From positions 1 to 54,725 of the forward strand of contig NZ_CDOI01000157.1 of assembly GCF_000827555.1 (NCBI RefSeq): DNA of 54,725 bases, in the 5' to 3' direction. Positions 1 to 7,943 of the stretch are shown here, one piece after another (within the stretch, counting starts at the first letter, position 1; each line of letters starts with the position of its first letter). The position numbers and the translations under genes are program-made. Source of the stretch: Capnocytophaga canis. GTDB lineage: Bacteria > Bacteroidota > Bacteroidia > Flavobacteriales > Flavobacteriaceae. The notes beneath the pieces were generated by a model. That model was not told the origin of the DNA. It saw only the letters and a program-made list of their open reading frames with translations, and searched no databases.

Positions 1-987
1 CCAGCCATATTTTTGGTTTTTGCGGCTGTGAAAGGAACAGTCATTGCGGGAGCTAATGCGAGTCGTTGGATTGAGGTTCCATTCGTGGGAGTATCGTTTC
101 AGCCTTCAACCTTTGCTTTCGTTATGATTATGATTTATGTGGCTTCATATTTGGCAGAAAATTTCGAGAAAAAACCTACATTTTCAGATAGTTTTTGGCC
201 CTTATGGATGCCTGTTGGTGTTACTATAATACTCATTGTTCCATCAAATCTTTCCACTTCGCTGTTGGTTGCTTTTTCTGTGATTATACTTACTTTCATC
301 GGGAAACTTCCTATGCGAAATATTTTAAATTTTCTATCAATTTGTGCCGTAGGTGTTGTTATGTTTTACATAACAGCAAAAGCTTTTCCAGAACTGCTTC
401 CGAGCCGAGCCTCCACATGGATCAGTCGTATTGACTCATTTACCGATAGCAATGAAAATAGTAGTGGAAGATTTCAAATTGAACGAGCCAAAATGGCAAT
501 TGCTAAAGGAGGTTTTTTAGGCGAAGGAGCAGGAAAGAGTACCATGAAAAACTTTTTACCACAGAGTTCATCCGATTTTATTTATGCAATCATTACGGAA
601 GAATATGGCTCTTTCGGAGCTTTGATAGTGTTGTTGCTCTATATGTTACTACTATTCCGAATTATGGTGATTTCCATGAACGCACGGACGGTTTTTGGTC
701 AGTTGTTAGTTTTGGGGATGGGATTACCCATTATTTTTCAGGCGTTTATTAATATGGGTGTTGCCGTTGAAATATTCCCTGTTACGGGGCAAAATCTTCC
801 TCTTATCAGTAGCGGGGGTACTTCAATTTGGATGACTTGTCTTGCCTTAGGGTTAATTCTTTCCGTGAGTACATCAAAACGCAATAAGGAAGACAATCTT
901 GAAAAAGATAAAAACATTGAAGATGTAGAAGAAGAATTAGCTGAGGGCATCATCAAAGGAATTCATAAAGGAAATGCTGAAAAGTAG
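1..987 (+). CDS. ftsW: FtsW, septal peptidoglycan glycosyltransferase (5' end outside window)
   Basis: SEDS-family polytopic inner-membrane protein that polymerises lipid II at the division septum with a class B PBP. The frame is open from base 1, so the N-terminus lies upstream of the window. Successive hydrophobic segments are visible, together with the large periplasmic loop (around FPELLPSRASTWISRIDSF) and the family signature near the C-terminus, NLPLISSGGTSIW, matching the P-L-I-S-x-G-G-[ST]-S of FtsW/RodA. A charged, lysine/glutamate-rich cytoplasmic tail follows. The next gene is not murG, as it would be in a classical dcw cluster, but an unrelated secreted protein. FtsW rather than RodA is favoured from the ISSGGTSIWMTCLALG segment; RodA is the alternative. 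Confidence 0.88.
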   Translation, partial: PAIFLVFAAVKGTVIAGANASRWIEVPFVGVSFQPSTFAFVMIMIYVASYLAENFEKKPTFSDSFWPLWMPVGVTIILIVPSNLSTSLLVAFSVIILTFIGKLPMRNILNFLSICAVGVVMFYITAKAFPELLPSRASTWISRIDSFTDSNENSSGRFQIERAKMAIAKGGFLGEGAGKSTMKNFLPQSSSDFIYAIITEEYGSFGALIVLLLYMLLLFRIMVISMNARTVFGQLLVLGMGLPIIFQAFINMGVAVEIFPVTGQNLPLISSGGTSIWMTCLALGLILSVSTSKRNKEDNLEKDKNIEDVEEELAEGIIKGIHKGNAEK

Positions 988-1103
988 TTTTTTTAGGATA
1001 CAAATAAAAATTTTTTTCTCCATTTGTCTTCCAAACCTCTATGGATAGAGTAATGTTTTATTAAAAAATTACAAGATTAAATAACAAACAAAACCAATTG
1101 ATA

Positions 1104-1535
1104 ATGAAAAAAATAGCAAAAATCGTAACATTTTTACTCTCTTTACAAGGGTTTTCACAAACCATCATTTCGCAAACGTATTACGAAGGCACTATCGGAA
1201 CGGACTTGAAAGTAGGGCTTTACCTCGCCATTAAAGAAACCGGATGTCCAAACACCTATGCCGAAGCCTATTACAAATACGAAAAATCCAACGAACGCAT
1301 TTTGTTAGAGCCTTTTATGGACCACAAAGAAGAAAGATTTACTTTCGTAGAATTCGGAAATACAGGCATTTTGTTGCTCCATCGCAAAGGCGAAACCTTG
1401 GAAGGACTTTGGATAGCCCCTGACGGAAAAAAACAACTCCAAGTAACGCTTAAAGCCCTACCGCAATCTCAAAAAAGTTACGAGCGTATGGAAGAGCATT
1501 TGGAACAACTCAATTACGAAGCACACGATTGTTAA
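1104..1535 (+). CDS. Secreted small beta-rich protein, unknown function
   Basis: Protein of 143 residues with a signal peptide (MKKIAKIVTFLLSLQGFSQ, cleavage after about residue 19). The ATG at 1104 is preferred to the in-frame TTG at 1098 because it puts the KK pair at the N-terminus of the signal peptide. The mature part shows the pattern G-x-I-G near its start, a YYKYEK segment, and ETLEGLWIAPDGKK near the end. I have seen this general beta-rich layout in secreted Bacteroidota proteins but cannot name a family. It lies 12 bp before the next lipoprotein gene and is probably cotranscribed with it. No catalytic motif is visible. Confidence 0.72.
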   Translation: MKKIAKIVTFLLSLQGFSQTIISQTYYEGTIGTDLKVGLYLAIKETGCPNTYAEAYYKYEKSNERILLEPFMDHKEERFTFVEFGNTGILLLHRKGETLEGLWIAPDGKKQLQVTLKALPQSQKSYERMEEHLEQLNYEAHDC

Positions 1536-1547
1536 TCAACTGAATTT

Positions 1548-2774
1548 ATGAAAAATATATTATTTCTATTGCTGTTATTACTTTGTTCTTGCGATTTTTC
1601 TTCAAAGAAAAAACAAGAAAACAAAGAGGGCGTTTCAAATGATGAAATGTATGAAAATGAGGCATCTAACAATGATTCAATAACAGAGGTAACGTATATC
1701 AAATCATTTTTTAATGAAGATTTACCCCTTGAAATTCATCAAATAAGCGAAAAGGAATTTCATACCGCTCAATCCAAAGCTCCAAAAAGCGATTCAATCC
1801 CTAAAATTACAAACTTTGCTCAGGCAGAAAAACATTTGAAAGACATTGTAACATTTAGAAAAGATAGGGATTGGACACACTTTCCGCAGGAAATCCGTTT
1901 TCGTAACGGAACCAAGCTCGACACCATTTATGATTTGTTGAACGAAATTGGTTTTGCCGCTTATTTTCCTACCGAAGACATCTTGCTTTTCGAGGGAGGG
2001 CATAGCTCTGATGTAAGTTTTAATCTCTCCAATGGCAAACAAACTGAGGAGGTCGGCAACCCTGATTATGTAATAGCTTCACCCAATAATAAAGTTCGAC
2101 TCAATGGTTTCTACGGAGGGCAAGAATGCGTATTTTATTTTATTCAGCACTACAAAGATGGTCAGTGGCAAAAAACCATTAACTTGGACCATATTTTTGA
2201 AAAAATTACGACCAAAATGCTTTGTAATCTCAGTGCTTTTTGGGCAGATGACACTACCTTGTATCTTGCACATCCCAATTATGATGAGCAAGGAACAATG
2301 GAATTTATCCATTACAAAATCATTCTAAAACCTACCGTTTCTGATGTAACGTGGTCTGATTTTCCGACCGTTTCTTTTCCTAAAAAAGAACAAACCAACG
2401 CCGATAATTACGATTTGTTACCCGCATTAAGTGCTAATCAAGCCCGATTATTACTTTCAGGATTGTTCCCTGATGCGGAAAATTTTAAACGCGTTTATAG
2501 CGTACCTTTCTCGGACGATTTTACTTCGGTAGCCGTGGCTTTTCAGCAGGGAGAACATGAATTTTCAACGATACTTTTTAATTTGGATAAAAATAATCAA
2601 ATTATTGATTATCTTTTGATTGCTTATGATGAAATTGCCGAAAGTGCTGTATTTACGGAATCCGTTTTAAATAAAGATTCTATTGTTGTGAGAAAAGAAT
2701 TTTACGAAAATGTGATAACTTTTACCTATGAAATCAGTCCGAAAGGGGAGTTTGTTTTGAAAAAAATAGAATAA
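1548..2774 (+). CDS. Predicted lipoprotein, unknown function
   Basis: Protein of 408 residues with a lipoprotein signal (MKNILFLLLLLLCSC, with the lipidated cysteine at residue 15). It is followed by a lysine-rich, low-complexity linker (SSKKKQENKEGVSNDEMYENEASNN), as expected for a tether to an outer-membrane globular domain. The rest is rich in aromatic and beta-strand-like segments, for example HYKDGQWQKTINLDHIFEK and VWNDFPTV-type stretches. No family is recognised. It sits in a strip of exported proteins of similar style (1.1-5 kb) and starts 12 bp after the preceding stop, suggesting one transcript. Confidence 0.75.
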   Translation: MKNILFLLLLLLCSCDFSSKKKQENKEGVSNDEMYENEASNNDSITEVTYIKSFFNEDLPLEIHQISEKEFHTAQSKAPKSDSIPKITNFAQAEKHLKDIVTFRKDRDWTHFPQEIRFRNGTKLDTIYDLLNEIGFAAYFPTEDILLFEGGHSSDVSFNLSNGKQTEEVGNPDYVIASPNNKVRLNGFYGGQECVFYFIQHYKDGQWQKTINLDHIFEKITTKMLCNLSAFWADDTTLYLAHPNYDEQGTMEFIHYKIILKPTVSDVTWSDFPTVSFPKKEQTNADNYDLLPALSANQARLLLSGLFPDAENFKRVYSVPFSDDFTSVAVAFQQGEHEFSTILFNLDKNNQIIDYLLIAYDEIAESAVFTESVLNKDSIVVRKEFYENVITFTYEISPKGEFVLKKIE

Positions 2775-3096
2775 ATGATACGCAAAAAACGTATGATCAT
2801 ATGAAAGAGCATTAAAATAACTCAATTATGAAACATATAGCTAATCCTCTTTAAATTGTCGTTCTTTTCAAGAGTGAGTTTATGACCTTGGAGACGAAGC
2901 GTTAAAAAAATCAATGAATGGAGCGTGGAAAATATCCATTGTTTGAGCGAAGCGAGTTTGGAGATTTTCAGTGAAATTCATCTGATTTTTAGCGAAGTAT
3001 CCAAAGTCTTGAATTTTTGGTTCTTTTGTTTCAAGACAAAAGAACAGAAAAAAAGACAAATTATATAGAGTTAGCTATACAATAAAACACCTCACA
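2775..3096. repeat. Gene-free spacer with a dispersed-repeat-like segment and hairpin
   Basis: No credible gene in these 322 bp. The segment from about 2865 to 3060 looks like the long intergenic repeats common in Flavobacteriaceae: GAAGCG-type motifs recur, and it ends in a perfect 10-bp inverted repeat at 3020-3029 and 3036-3045 (GTTCTTTTGT / ACAAAAGAAC, 6-nt loop) followed by an A-rich tract. Repeat identity is inferred from its look; no second copy is present in this window. Confidence 0.4.
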
Positions 3097-3921
3097 ATGA
3101 AAAAAATAATCACATTCGCACTAATTTTCCTAAACGGAATGCTCTTGGCACAGCAATACAGACCGCTCTCCGAACAGAAAAACGGACTGATACTCTCAAA
3201 ATTAGATTGGCAAAACGACCTACAATCCGAAAACCTCAAAGGAAAAATAAAATCAATCGAAACTTATTTTTACAACGAAGGTTCGCTTTCTCCGCAGGGT
3301 AAAGAATTTATGAAGCAGGAAAAACGATTTTTTGAATTGTTTCACTACAACCCACACGGAAACCTCACTGAACACCATCCCCCACACGATTCTATTCCCG
3401 TCGTTTGGAAGTATAACCCAAACCATCAGCCGATTGCGGTGAGCAGTCGTTGGGCAAATATTCAATATTTTTATGAAAACGGACTACTTGTGGGAGCTGT
3501 TTTAAAGACAGAAAATACCGTTACCGAAAGTAAAATTACCCTTAACGAAAAGGGAAACGTCATAAAACAAACGCTTTCCCGAAAAAAAATATCAGTAGGA
3601 GAGCATAATTTGGAATATGATGAAAACGGTTATCTTTCTAAATTTCAGGAAGTAAGTCCGCTCGGAATTTTGGATATTCTCTATACTAACGATTCACTCG
3701 GAAGGGTTTTAAAGGAAACGATACTTGAAAACGATGCTGTTGTAAAAACAAAAACGATGCAATACAACCCCAATGGCGATTTGATACAAGAAATAGACGG
3801 AGCATATACCAAAACATTTTCGTATGAGTATGATAATCAAGGTAATTGGATGCTTCGATATGAATACATCAACAACAAACGAACGGGCATCACCGAAAGA
3901 GTCATTACCTATTATGAATAA
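3097..3921 (+). CDS. Secreted YD-repeat-like protein
   Basis: Protein of 274 residues with a signal peptide (MKKIITFALIFLNGMLLAQ, cleavage near residue 19). The mature chain contains repeated tyrosine-asparagine/aspartate units: FHYNPHGNLTEH, WKYNPNHQPIAV, LEYDENGYLSKF, MQYNPNGDLIQE and YEYDNQGNWMLR. These resemble the RHS/YD repeats of Bacteroidota surface proteins. Five units over about 190 residues suggest a short beta-sheet stack, not a full RHS barrel. There is no toxin domain at the C-terminus, and the protein ends at VITYYE. It is separated from its neighbours by long spacers (322 bp and 158 bp), each holding a hairpin, so it is probably transcribed alone. Confidence 0.75.
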   Translation: MKKIITFALIFLNGMLLAQQYRPLSEQKNGLILSKLDWQNDLQSENLKGKIKSIETYFYNEGSLSPQGKEFMKQEKRFFELFHYNPHGNLTEHHPPHDSIPVVWKYNPNHQPIAVSSRWANIQYFYENGLLVGAVLKTENTVTESKITLNEKGNVIKQTLSRKKISVGEHNLEYDENGYLSKFQEVSPLGILDILYTNDSLGRVLKETILENDAVVKTKTMQYNPNGDLIQEIDGAYTKTFSYEYDNQGNWMLRYEYINNKRTGITERVITYYE

Positions 3922-3962
3922 CGCCTTTTTGGAAACCTTCAACGGAAGCGGTTACATTGTTA

Positions 3963-4002
3963 AACGGGAGCGTACCTGTTACTAAATAGGTGCGCTCCCG
4001 TT
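3963..4002. repeat. 15-bp stem hairpin without a T tract
   Basis: The arms are 3963-3977 and 3988-4002 with a 10-nt loop, pairing AACGGGAGCGTACCT with AGGTGCGCTCCCGTT, with a single T-G wobble. It is G+C-rich against an AT-rich background. No run of T follows on the plus strand (AATCAATAG comes next), so a canonical intrinsic terminator is unlikely. It could be a mobile palindromic unit or a processing or stability hairpin. Confidence 0.6.
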
Positions 4003-4079
4003 AATCAATAGATACGTATCGGTTAAGGCAATTGGGCGGAAGCATTAAAACAACATCAACTTTTTAATATAAAAAAACA

Positions 4080-4856
4080 ATGAACAAAAAACTAAAAATT
4101 CAGCATTTACTGAAATTATTTGTCGCTTTGGCGATGTATTCTTGTAGTAACGGACAAACGCCAACTGCGTACCACATCGGAAAAATTCCTCAATTGGAAC
4201 GATTTGAAACGCTGACTAAAAACGAAATCCGTTTGGATTCTTTGAAAGACAAGCACCAAAAAGAAGAACTACAAATGATGCTTGACGGCAAGGCCTTTAT
4301 AGCGGAAGCACCCCAAGAGTTTGTTCAAAAAATGATTGAAAAACATAAAATTACCGCTCTCCGATATAAAGACAACCGCAGCAGATATTTTGTCAAAACT
4401 TTGGCAAAGGGCAAGGAGTATCCCTTTTTAAGCACGGAAGAGGAGCCTTTCACTACCGATTGTACGTGCGTGTTGGATAATGATACCATCAAAATACGAA
4501 TGGGAATTTGGGTTTTCGGAGGTTTTCAGTTTAATATCAATCTGAGTAAGAACGATTTCCAAACCCTTTATTGGGAAGATACACACGAGCGAAACACTTA
4601 TAAACAAACTCTTTCCGATACGCTAACGGACAATATCACTCTTGAAATGCAACAGCAAAAACTCATTTTGGCAAAAAGACCTACTTTTACCCTCGGAGAG
4701 GAATTGTTGGGGCATCTTACCTTCAAAACGAATGAATTTTATCAACAGACAGAAGAAATTGATGCGGAAAACAGCCAAGATATGCTAAAAGTCGCTAAGG
4801 CGGGAGAGCTTTATTTCCGTTGCCAAGTACGGCAAAAAACAGAGGACGACAAATAA
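4080..4856 (+). CDS. Predicted lipoprotein, unknown function
   Basis: Protein of 258 residues with an N-terminal signal ending in LFVALAMYSCSNG, where the cysteine at residue 22 is the likely lipidation site. The stretch closely resembles the signal peptides of the two lipoproteins at 9436 and 10286 (VALMMYSCSS, VALMLHSCSS), but the mature sequences do not obviously align. Charged helical segments (residues 40-100) precede a region with cysteine-containing strands (FTTDCTCVLDN). No family is recognised. The following spacer contains a relic tail of the downstream gene. Confidence 0.7.
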   Translation: MNKKLKIQHLLKLFVALAMYSCSNGQTPTAYHIGKIPQLERFETLTKNEIRLDSLKDKHQKEELQMMLDGKAFIAEAPQEFVQKMIEKHKITALRYKDNRSRYFVKTLAKGKEYPFLSTEEEPFTTDCTCVLDNDTIKIRMGIWVFGGFQFNINLSKNDFQTLYWEDTHERNTYKQTLSDTLTDNITLEMQQQKLILAKRPTFTLGEELLGHLTFKTNEFYQQTEEIDAENSQDMLKVAKAGELYFRCQVRQKTEDDK

Positions 4857-4881
4857 TGGTATTGTTGGGGCTTATCGGAAT

Positions 4882-4921
4882 CAGTTACAAACAAATGGAC
4901 GATGTGGTTGCAGGAAATTAG
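4882..4921 (+). pseudogene. Relic 3' tail, copy of the end of the next gene
   Basis: The bases just after 4880 read TAC AAA CAA ATG GAC GAT GTG GTT GCA GGA AAT TAG, which translates to YKQMDDVVAGN and a stop. The C-terminus of the gene at 4942-5895 is YKQMDNVVAGNWYE. The nucleotide match is close, about one mismatch per ten bases, and continues up to the stop. The rest of the copy is missing. This is best read as the stump of a deleted paralog, or the scar of recombination between tandem paralogs. Confidence 0.65.
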
Positions 4922-4941
4922 TAAAAAGTTAAAAAAATACA

Positions 4942-5895
4942 ATGATGAATATTATAAAAGAAATAGAGATAAACAATTACCCTAAGGATAACACCCCCGT
5001 TATCAATGTGTTTGATAATGGTACGAGTTTTTTGTTGTTTGAAGAATTTCCTATGGATGAAGAGGAAAATTATTTTTCGGAAGAGGAAAGTGACAATTTT
5101 GAGCAGATTTTATCCGAACTTATTGGCGTTAAAGTTGCTCAAGAAGACAGAGGGTGTTTTGTTTTAATGACCAATGACCTGCAAAAAATACAACAGGTAA
5201 AAGATTATTTAGAGGGGAAAAAGGTTGTTAAGAACAAAGTACGGAAGAATATGAGAGCAAGAGAAATAAACACAATTATTCAAGAGCAAACCGAAGCGTT
5301 TTTTAAACAAGAAGGGTTTAAATATGTAAAAAAAGATATGGCGTATGTAAAAAAGACCGATGCTTATCGCATTGAATACGGTTTTACTTATCTTGAATAT
5401 CACCCTGAATATATGTATGATATTGTACTTTTTGTACAGCTTACAGAAGTAGAAAAAATATTCGGTAAAATAGATGGATTTGGGATTTTAGGACATACCT
5501 TCGTTTTTCCATTATCTTATTTTTTAAATATAGAATATTGGATAAATAATAATCCTATATGGCGTATCAGAGCAGAAGAAGACATTCCAGCTTTTAGCGA
5601 GGCACTCATAGATGCTTATAAACAATATGTAAAAGATTTTATCCCCTTTATTACCCAATCCCAAAATATGCTCAATTTTTTATTAGAGCAGATAGCTACA
5701 GGGGCAAGGTATGCTAACAATGAAAATGTTTTTATAAGGGTTTTAATTTTAATGAAACTTTTAAATTATCCAATAGAAGAGATACAAAAAAGATTAGCAG
5801 AATTTAAGTCTAAATTGATTAAGTATGATGAAGATTTAAAAAAAATATATTATAAACAAATGGACAATGTGGTTGCGGGAAATTGGTATGAATGA
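4942..5895 (+). CDS. Cytoplasmic protein, possible immunity-type (DUF4304-like segment)
   Basis: Protein of 317 residues with no signal peptide. It is acidic at the N-terminus (FPMDEEENYFSEEESDNFEQ). The middle (residues about 95-180: ARE-INTIIQEQTEAFFKQEGFKYVKKDMAYVKKTDAYRIEYGF) has the look of DUF4304-type proteins, where a hydrophobic helix is followed by Gly-Phe-lysine strands; this is a weak resemblance. A helical C-terminal part follows. DUF4304-like proteins are often seen among immunity genes of polymorphic toxin loci, and the next gene is a SUKH protein. A duplicated tail sits upstream at 4882-4921. No toxin is nearby, so an immunity role is inference. Confidence 0.65.
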   Translation: MMNIIKEIEINNYPKDNTPVINVFDNGTSFLLFEEFPMDEEENYFSEEESDNFEQILSELIGVKVAQEDRGCFVLMTNDLQKIQQVKDYLEGKKVVKNKVRKNMRAREINTIIQEQTEAFFKQEGFKYVKKDMAYVKKTDAYRIEYGFTYLEYHPEYMYDIVLFVQLTEVEKIFGKIDGFGILGHTFVFPLSYFLNIEYWINNNPIWRIRAEEDIPAFSEALIDAYKQYVKDFIPFITQSQNMLNFLLEQIATGARYANNENVFIRVLILMKLLNYPIEEIQKRLAEFKSKLIKYDEDLKKIYYKQMDNVVAGNWYE

Positions 5896-5953
5896 CAGTA
5901 TTTTTAAAGACAACGCATACTCCCCATACGATATGGTGCATTGGCAAGGGTAA
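5888..5953 (+). pseudogene. 21-codon overlapping ORF, probable relic tail
   Basis: It begins at an ATG overlapping the stop of the preceding gene by 8 nt and reads MNDSIFKDNAYSPYDMVHWQG before TAA. It is coding-like (aromatic, acidic, no low complexity) but too short to be a domain. The simplest reading is a leftover C-terminal end of a deleted member of this strip. A translated micro-ORF is possible but unsupported. Confidence 0.35.
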
Positions 5954-5970
5954 ATTAAAATAAAAACATT

Positions 5971-6393
5971 ATGGAATTTTCACAAACAGAACAAAAGCTC
6001 ACCTTGGCGGATATGGATGATTTTGAAAGAAAAATCGGGCTAAAACTTCCGCAAGATTTTAAAGAACACTATCTAAAATTCAACGGAGGCTATCCTTCTT
6101 TTGAATATGTAAAAGGGCTGAGAAATATTTTTACGATAAATGGTTTTGATTCAATTAAATATGGAGCACTCCCCATAGAAAAACTGATAGACGACTTTCA
6201 AGAAAGTGGCGTGGATTTTAATAATAAAATTCCTTTTGCAAATGATAATGGCGATAATATCTTCTTAATTTCATTAGATGATTCAGATTATGGTAAGATT
6301 TATATCATTGAAGCTGAATTTTTGGAAAATAAAAATTATATTTTAGTTTCCGAATCTTTTACAGATTTTCTAAATTCTTTTTTTAATGAGTGA
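5971..6393 (+). CDS. SMI1/KNR4 (SUKH) family protein, immunity-like
   Basis: Protein of 140 residues covering a whole SUKH domain. The family signature at the N-terminus is clear: ADMDDFERKIGLKLPQDFKEHYLKFNGGYPSF, that is E-x-x-IGLxLPxDFKxxYLxxNGG, followed by the loop with NIFTINGF and the later segment IPFANDNGDNIFLISLDD. SUKH proteins are the commonest immunity proteins of bacterial polymorphic toxin systems and bind a cognate toxin domain. No partner toxin is visible in this window. It lies 75 bp after the preceding gene. Confidence 0.88.
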   Translation: MEFSQTEQKLTLADMDDFERKIGLKLPQDFKEHYLKFNGGYPSFEYVKGLRNIFTINGFDSIKYGALPIEKLIDDFQESGVDFNNKIPFANDNGDNIFLISLDDSDYGKIYIIEAEFLENKNYILVSESFTDFLNSFFNE

Positions 6394-6427
6394 TTTTTTT
6401 TGCATAATATCATCAAGAAAAAGTTTA

Positions 6428-6435
6428 TAACTTTG
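6428..6435 (+). promoter_or_regulatory. Candidate -7 element (TAACTTTG)
   Basis: Matches the Bacteroidota -7 consensus TAnnTTTG, about 44 bp before the start of the gene at 6479. No clear -33 element. It would start a transcript for the tandem paralog group. Confidence 0.4.
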
Positions 6436-6478
6436 ACATCGCCGACAACATCGGTTCAAAAATAAATTAGCTATAAAA

Positions 6479-6937
6479 ATGGAAAAATTCACCGTGAAAG
6501 AATTAGAAAATAAGTTTGAAAACTTTATTTTCAACATAGATGATTACTTGGAAAGTATTCAGAATAAAGCAAAATCGCAAGATTTAGACTTTGATTTGAG
6601 TATCAAAAGTGTAGATTTGATAGAAAAATATATCGTAAATAACGATATTACTATCGAAAACGATGATTATAACGATTTGTCGGCATATTTAGGAGAAGTT
6701 GTCAGAAAAAAAATTAAAAATGCACAATGGAAATGCAACTTAGACAAAGAAAATAATTCTATTTATTATGGTTTTCCTGTGATAGAAGGACACTCAACGG
6801 AAGGGATATTGCTGTCTCCTTTTCATCTGATAAAAGCATTTATTTTATGCAAGAAAGAAAGACTATTATTGGGAGCTATTGAAAACCAAATAAATCCTGA
6901 ATTGATAGATTGGTCTGATTTCCCAACCGAAAAATAG
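6479..6937 (+). CDS. Tandem small acidic protein, copy 1 (immunity-like)
   Basis: Protein of 152 residues, no signal peptide, acidic. It shares a family layout with the genes at 6997 and 7494: an N-terminal helix F-x-F-x-I-D-D-Y-L, a segment DLDFDLSIKSVDLIEKYIVNNDITIE, the motif LSAYLGEVVRKKIKNAQW, then IYYGFPVIEG and the C-terminal NPELIDWSDFPTEK. The 3' end and the bases after the stop (CCCAACCGAAAAATAG and onward) nearly match those of copy 2, so the duplication is recent. No named family is recognised. Position beside a SUKH gene suggests, but does not prove, an immunity role. Confidence 0.72.
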   Translation: MEKFTVKELENKFENFIFNIDDYLESIQNKAKSQDLDFDLSIKSVDLIEKYIVNNDITIENDDYNDLSAYLGEVVRKKIKNAQWKCNLDKENNSIYYGFPVIEGHSTEGILLSPFHLIKAFILCKKERLLLGAIENQINPELIDWSDFPTEK

Positions 6938-6996
6938 ATTAACCGAATACTTCACAGTTTATTATCTAAATATAAAATAGTCAGTCAGTTATAAAG

Positions 6997-7464
6997 ATGA
7001 GACAAAGATTAAATAAAAAAATAGAGCAAGAAAAATTACAACAATTTATTTTTGAAATAGATGATATTCTTGAAAAGTTTATAGATGAATTAAATCAAGA
7101 GGGATATGATTTGGATTATACTCTTGAAAGCCTTTCTACTTTAGAGAAGTTTATTCTTAATAAAGACATAACCAACCAAGATGAGCATATAAACATCAGG
7201 ACAAATTGTTGGATATATTTGGGAGAGACTTTTAGGCATATTGCCCAAAAAGGAATTTGGGAAGTAAGTATGAATGATGATAACACAATGAACTATGGCT
7301 TATATGTAATTGCACATTACAATGAAGAAGAAACGGAGTTTGTTCCTATAAGGTATATCAAAGCGTTTATAATCAAAAAAGAACAAGGTTTTTTAAATTC
7401 TGTTATTAAAAATCATATCAATCCTGATGTTATTGATTTAGACAATTTCCCAACCGAAAAATAG
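6997..7464 (+). CDS. Tandem small acidic protein, copy 2 (immunity-like)
   Basis: Protein of 155 residues, paralogous to the genes before and after it. Shared blocks are FIFEIDDILEKFIDELNQ, GYDLDYTLESLSTLEKFILNKDIT, IYLGETFRHIAQKGIWE, NYGLYVIAHY and NPDVIDLDNFPTEK. Copies 1 and 2 share the FPTEK end and 3' flank. The conserved Y-[LI]-G-E-x-x-R motif followed by a tryptophan is the most constant part and may be the functional core. No database family is recognised. The next copy starts 29 bp downstream. Confidence 0.72.
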   Translation: MRQRLNKKIEQEKLQQFIFEIDDILEKFIDELNQEGYDLDYTLESLSTLEKFILNKDITNQDEHINIRTNCWIYLGETFRHIAQKGIWEVSMNDDNTMNYGLYVIAHYNEEETEFVPIRYIKAFIIKKEQGFLNSVIKNHINPDVIDLDNFPTEK

Positions 7465-7493
7465 CTTAACCCAATATGTAAAAAGGAAATATT

Positions 7494-7936
7494 ATGAGCT
7501 ATACACAAGATAATTTCCAAGATTGGATTTTTTATATTGATGATAAAATGGACGATTTTACCCAAAATTTCGCCCAACAACATCATCTTACATTGGATTA
7601 TAGTATCCAATCTTTGGATGATTTGGAACAATGGATATTTACCAACTTTGAGAATAATACGCTGTTGATAGAAAATGCAAAGCTATTAGATTTATTAACG
7701 ATATATATCGGAGAAACATTTAGAAAACATATCGGCGGAAAATGGGTTATGGATACCGAAAATAAAAAAACGCTTACTATATGTTGCCTGTTTTAACAGA
7801 TAAAAAATATAAAGTAGAAAAATATGTTGCTCCTTCAACATTTGCTACCGCTTGTATTTCCAGAAAAAAAGGAAATTATATCAGCACGATTTTAAAAAAT
7901 AATATGGCAGATATGGGAATTACAATTGAGGAGTGA
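7494..7936 (+). pseudogene. Tandem small acidic protein, copy 3, frameshifted
   Basis: The first part (7494-7796, 100 residues) aligns with copies 1 and 2 through FYIDDKMDDFTQNFA, TLDYSIQSLDDLEQWIF and IYIGETFRKHIGGKW, then runs out of frame after DTENKK. The rest of the family sequence continues in the -1 frame, from a run of seven A at 7764-7770 through YYMLPVLTDKKYKVEKYVAPSTF to NNMADMGITIEE and TGA at 7934-7936. One lost A explains it. The run is not in the correct phase for a classical A-AAA-AAC slippery heptamer, so a mutation, slippage variation or sequencing error is more likely than programmed frameshifting. Confidence 0.75.
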
Positions 7937-7943
7937 TTTTTTA

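Noticed and set aside
7760-7772. Programmed -1 frameshift at the run of A in tandem copy 3
   Set aside because: The A-AAA-AAC heptamer is out of phase with the zero frame, and no downstream stem or pseudoknot is seen. A lost base is simpler.
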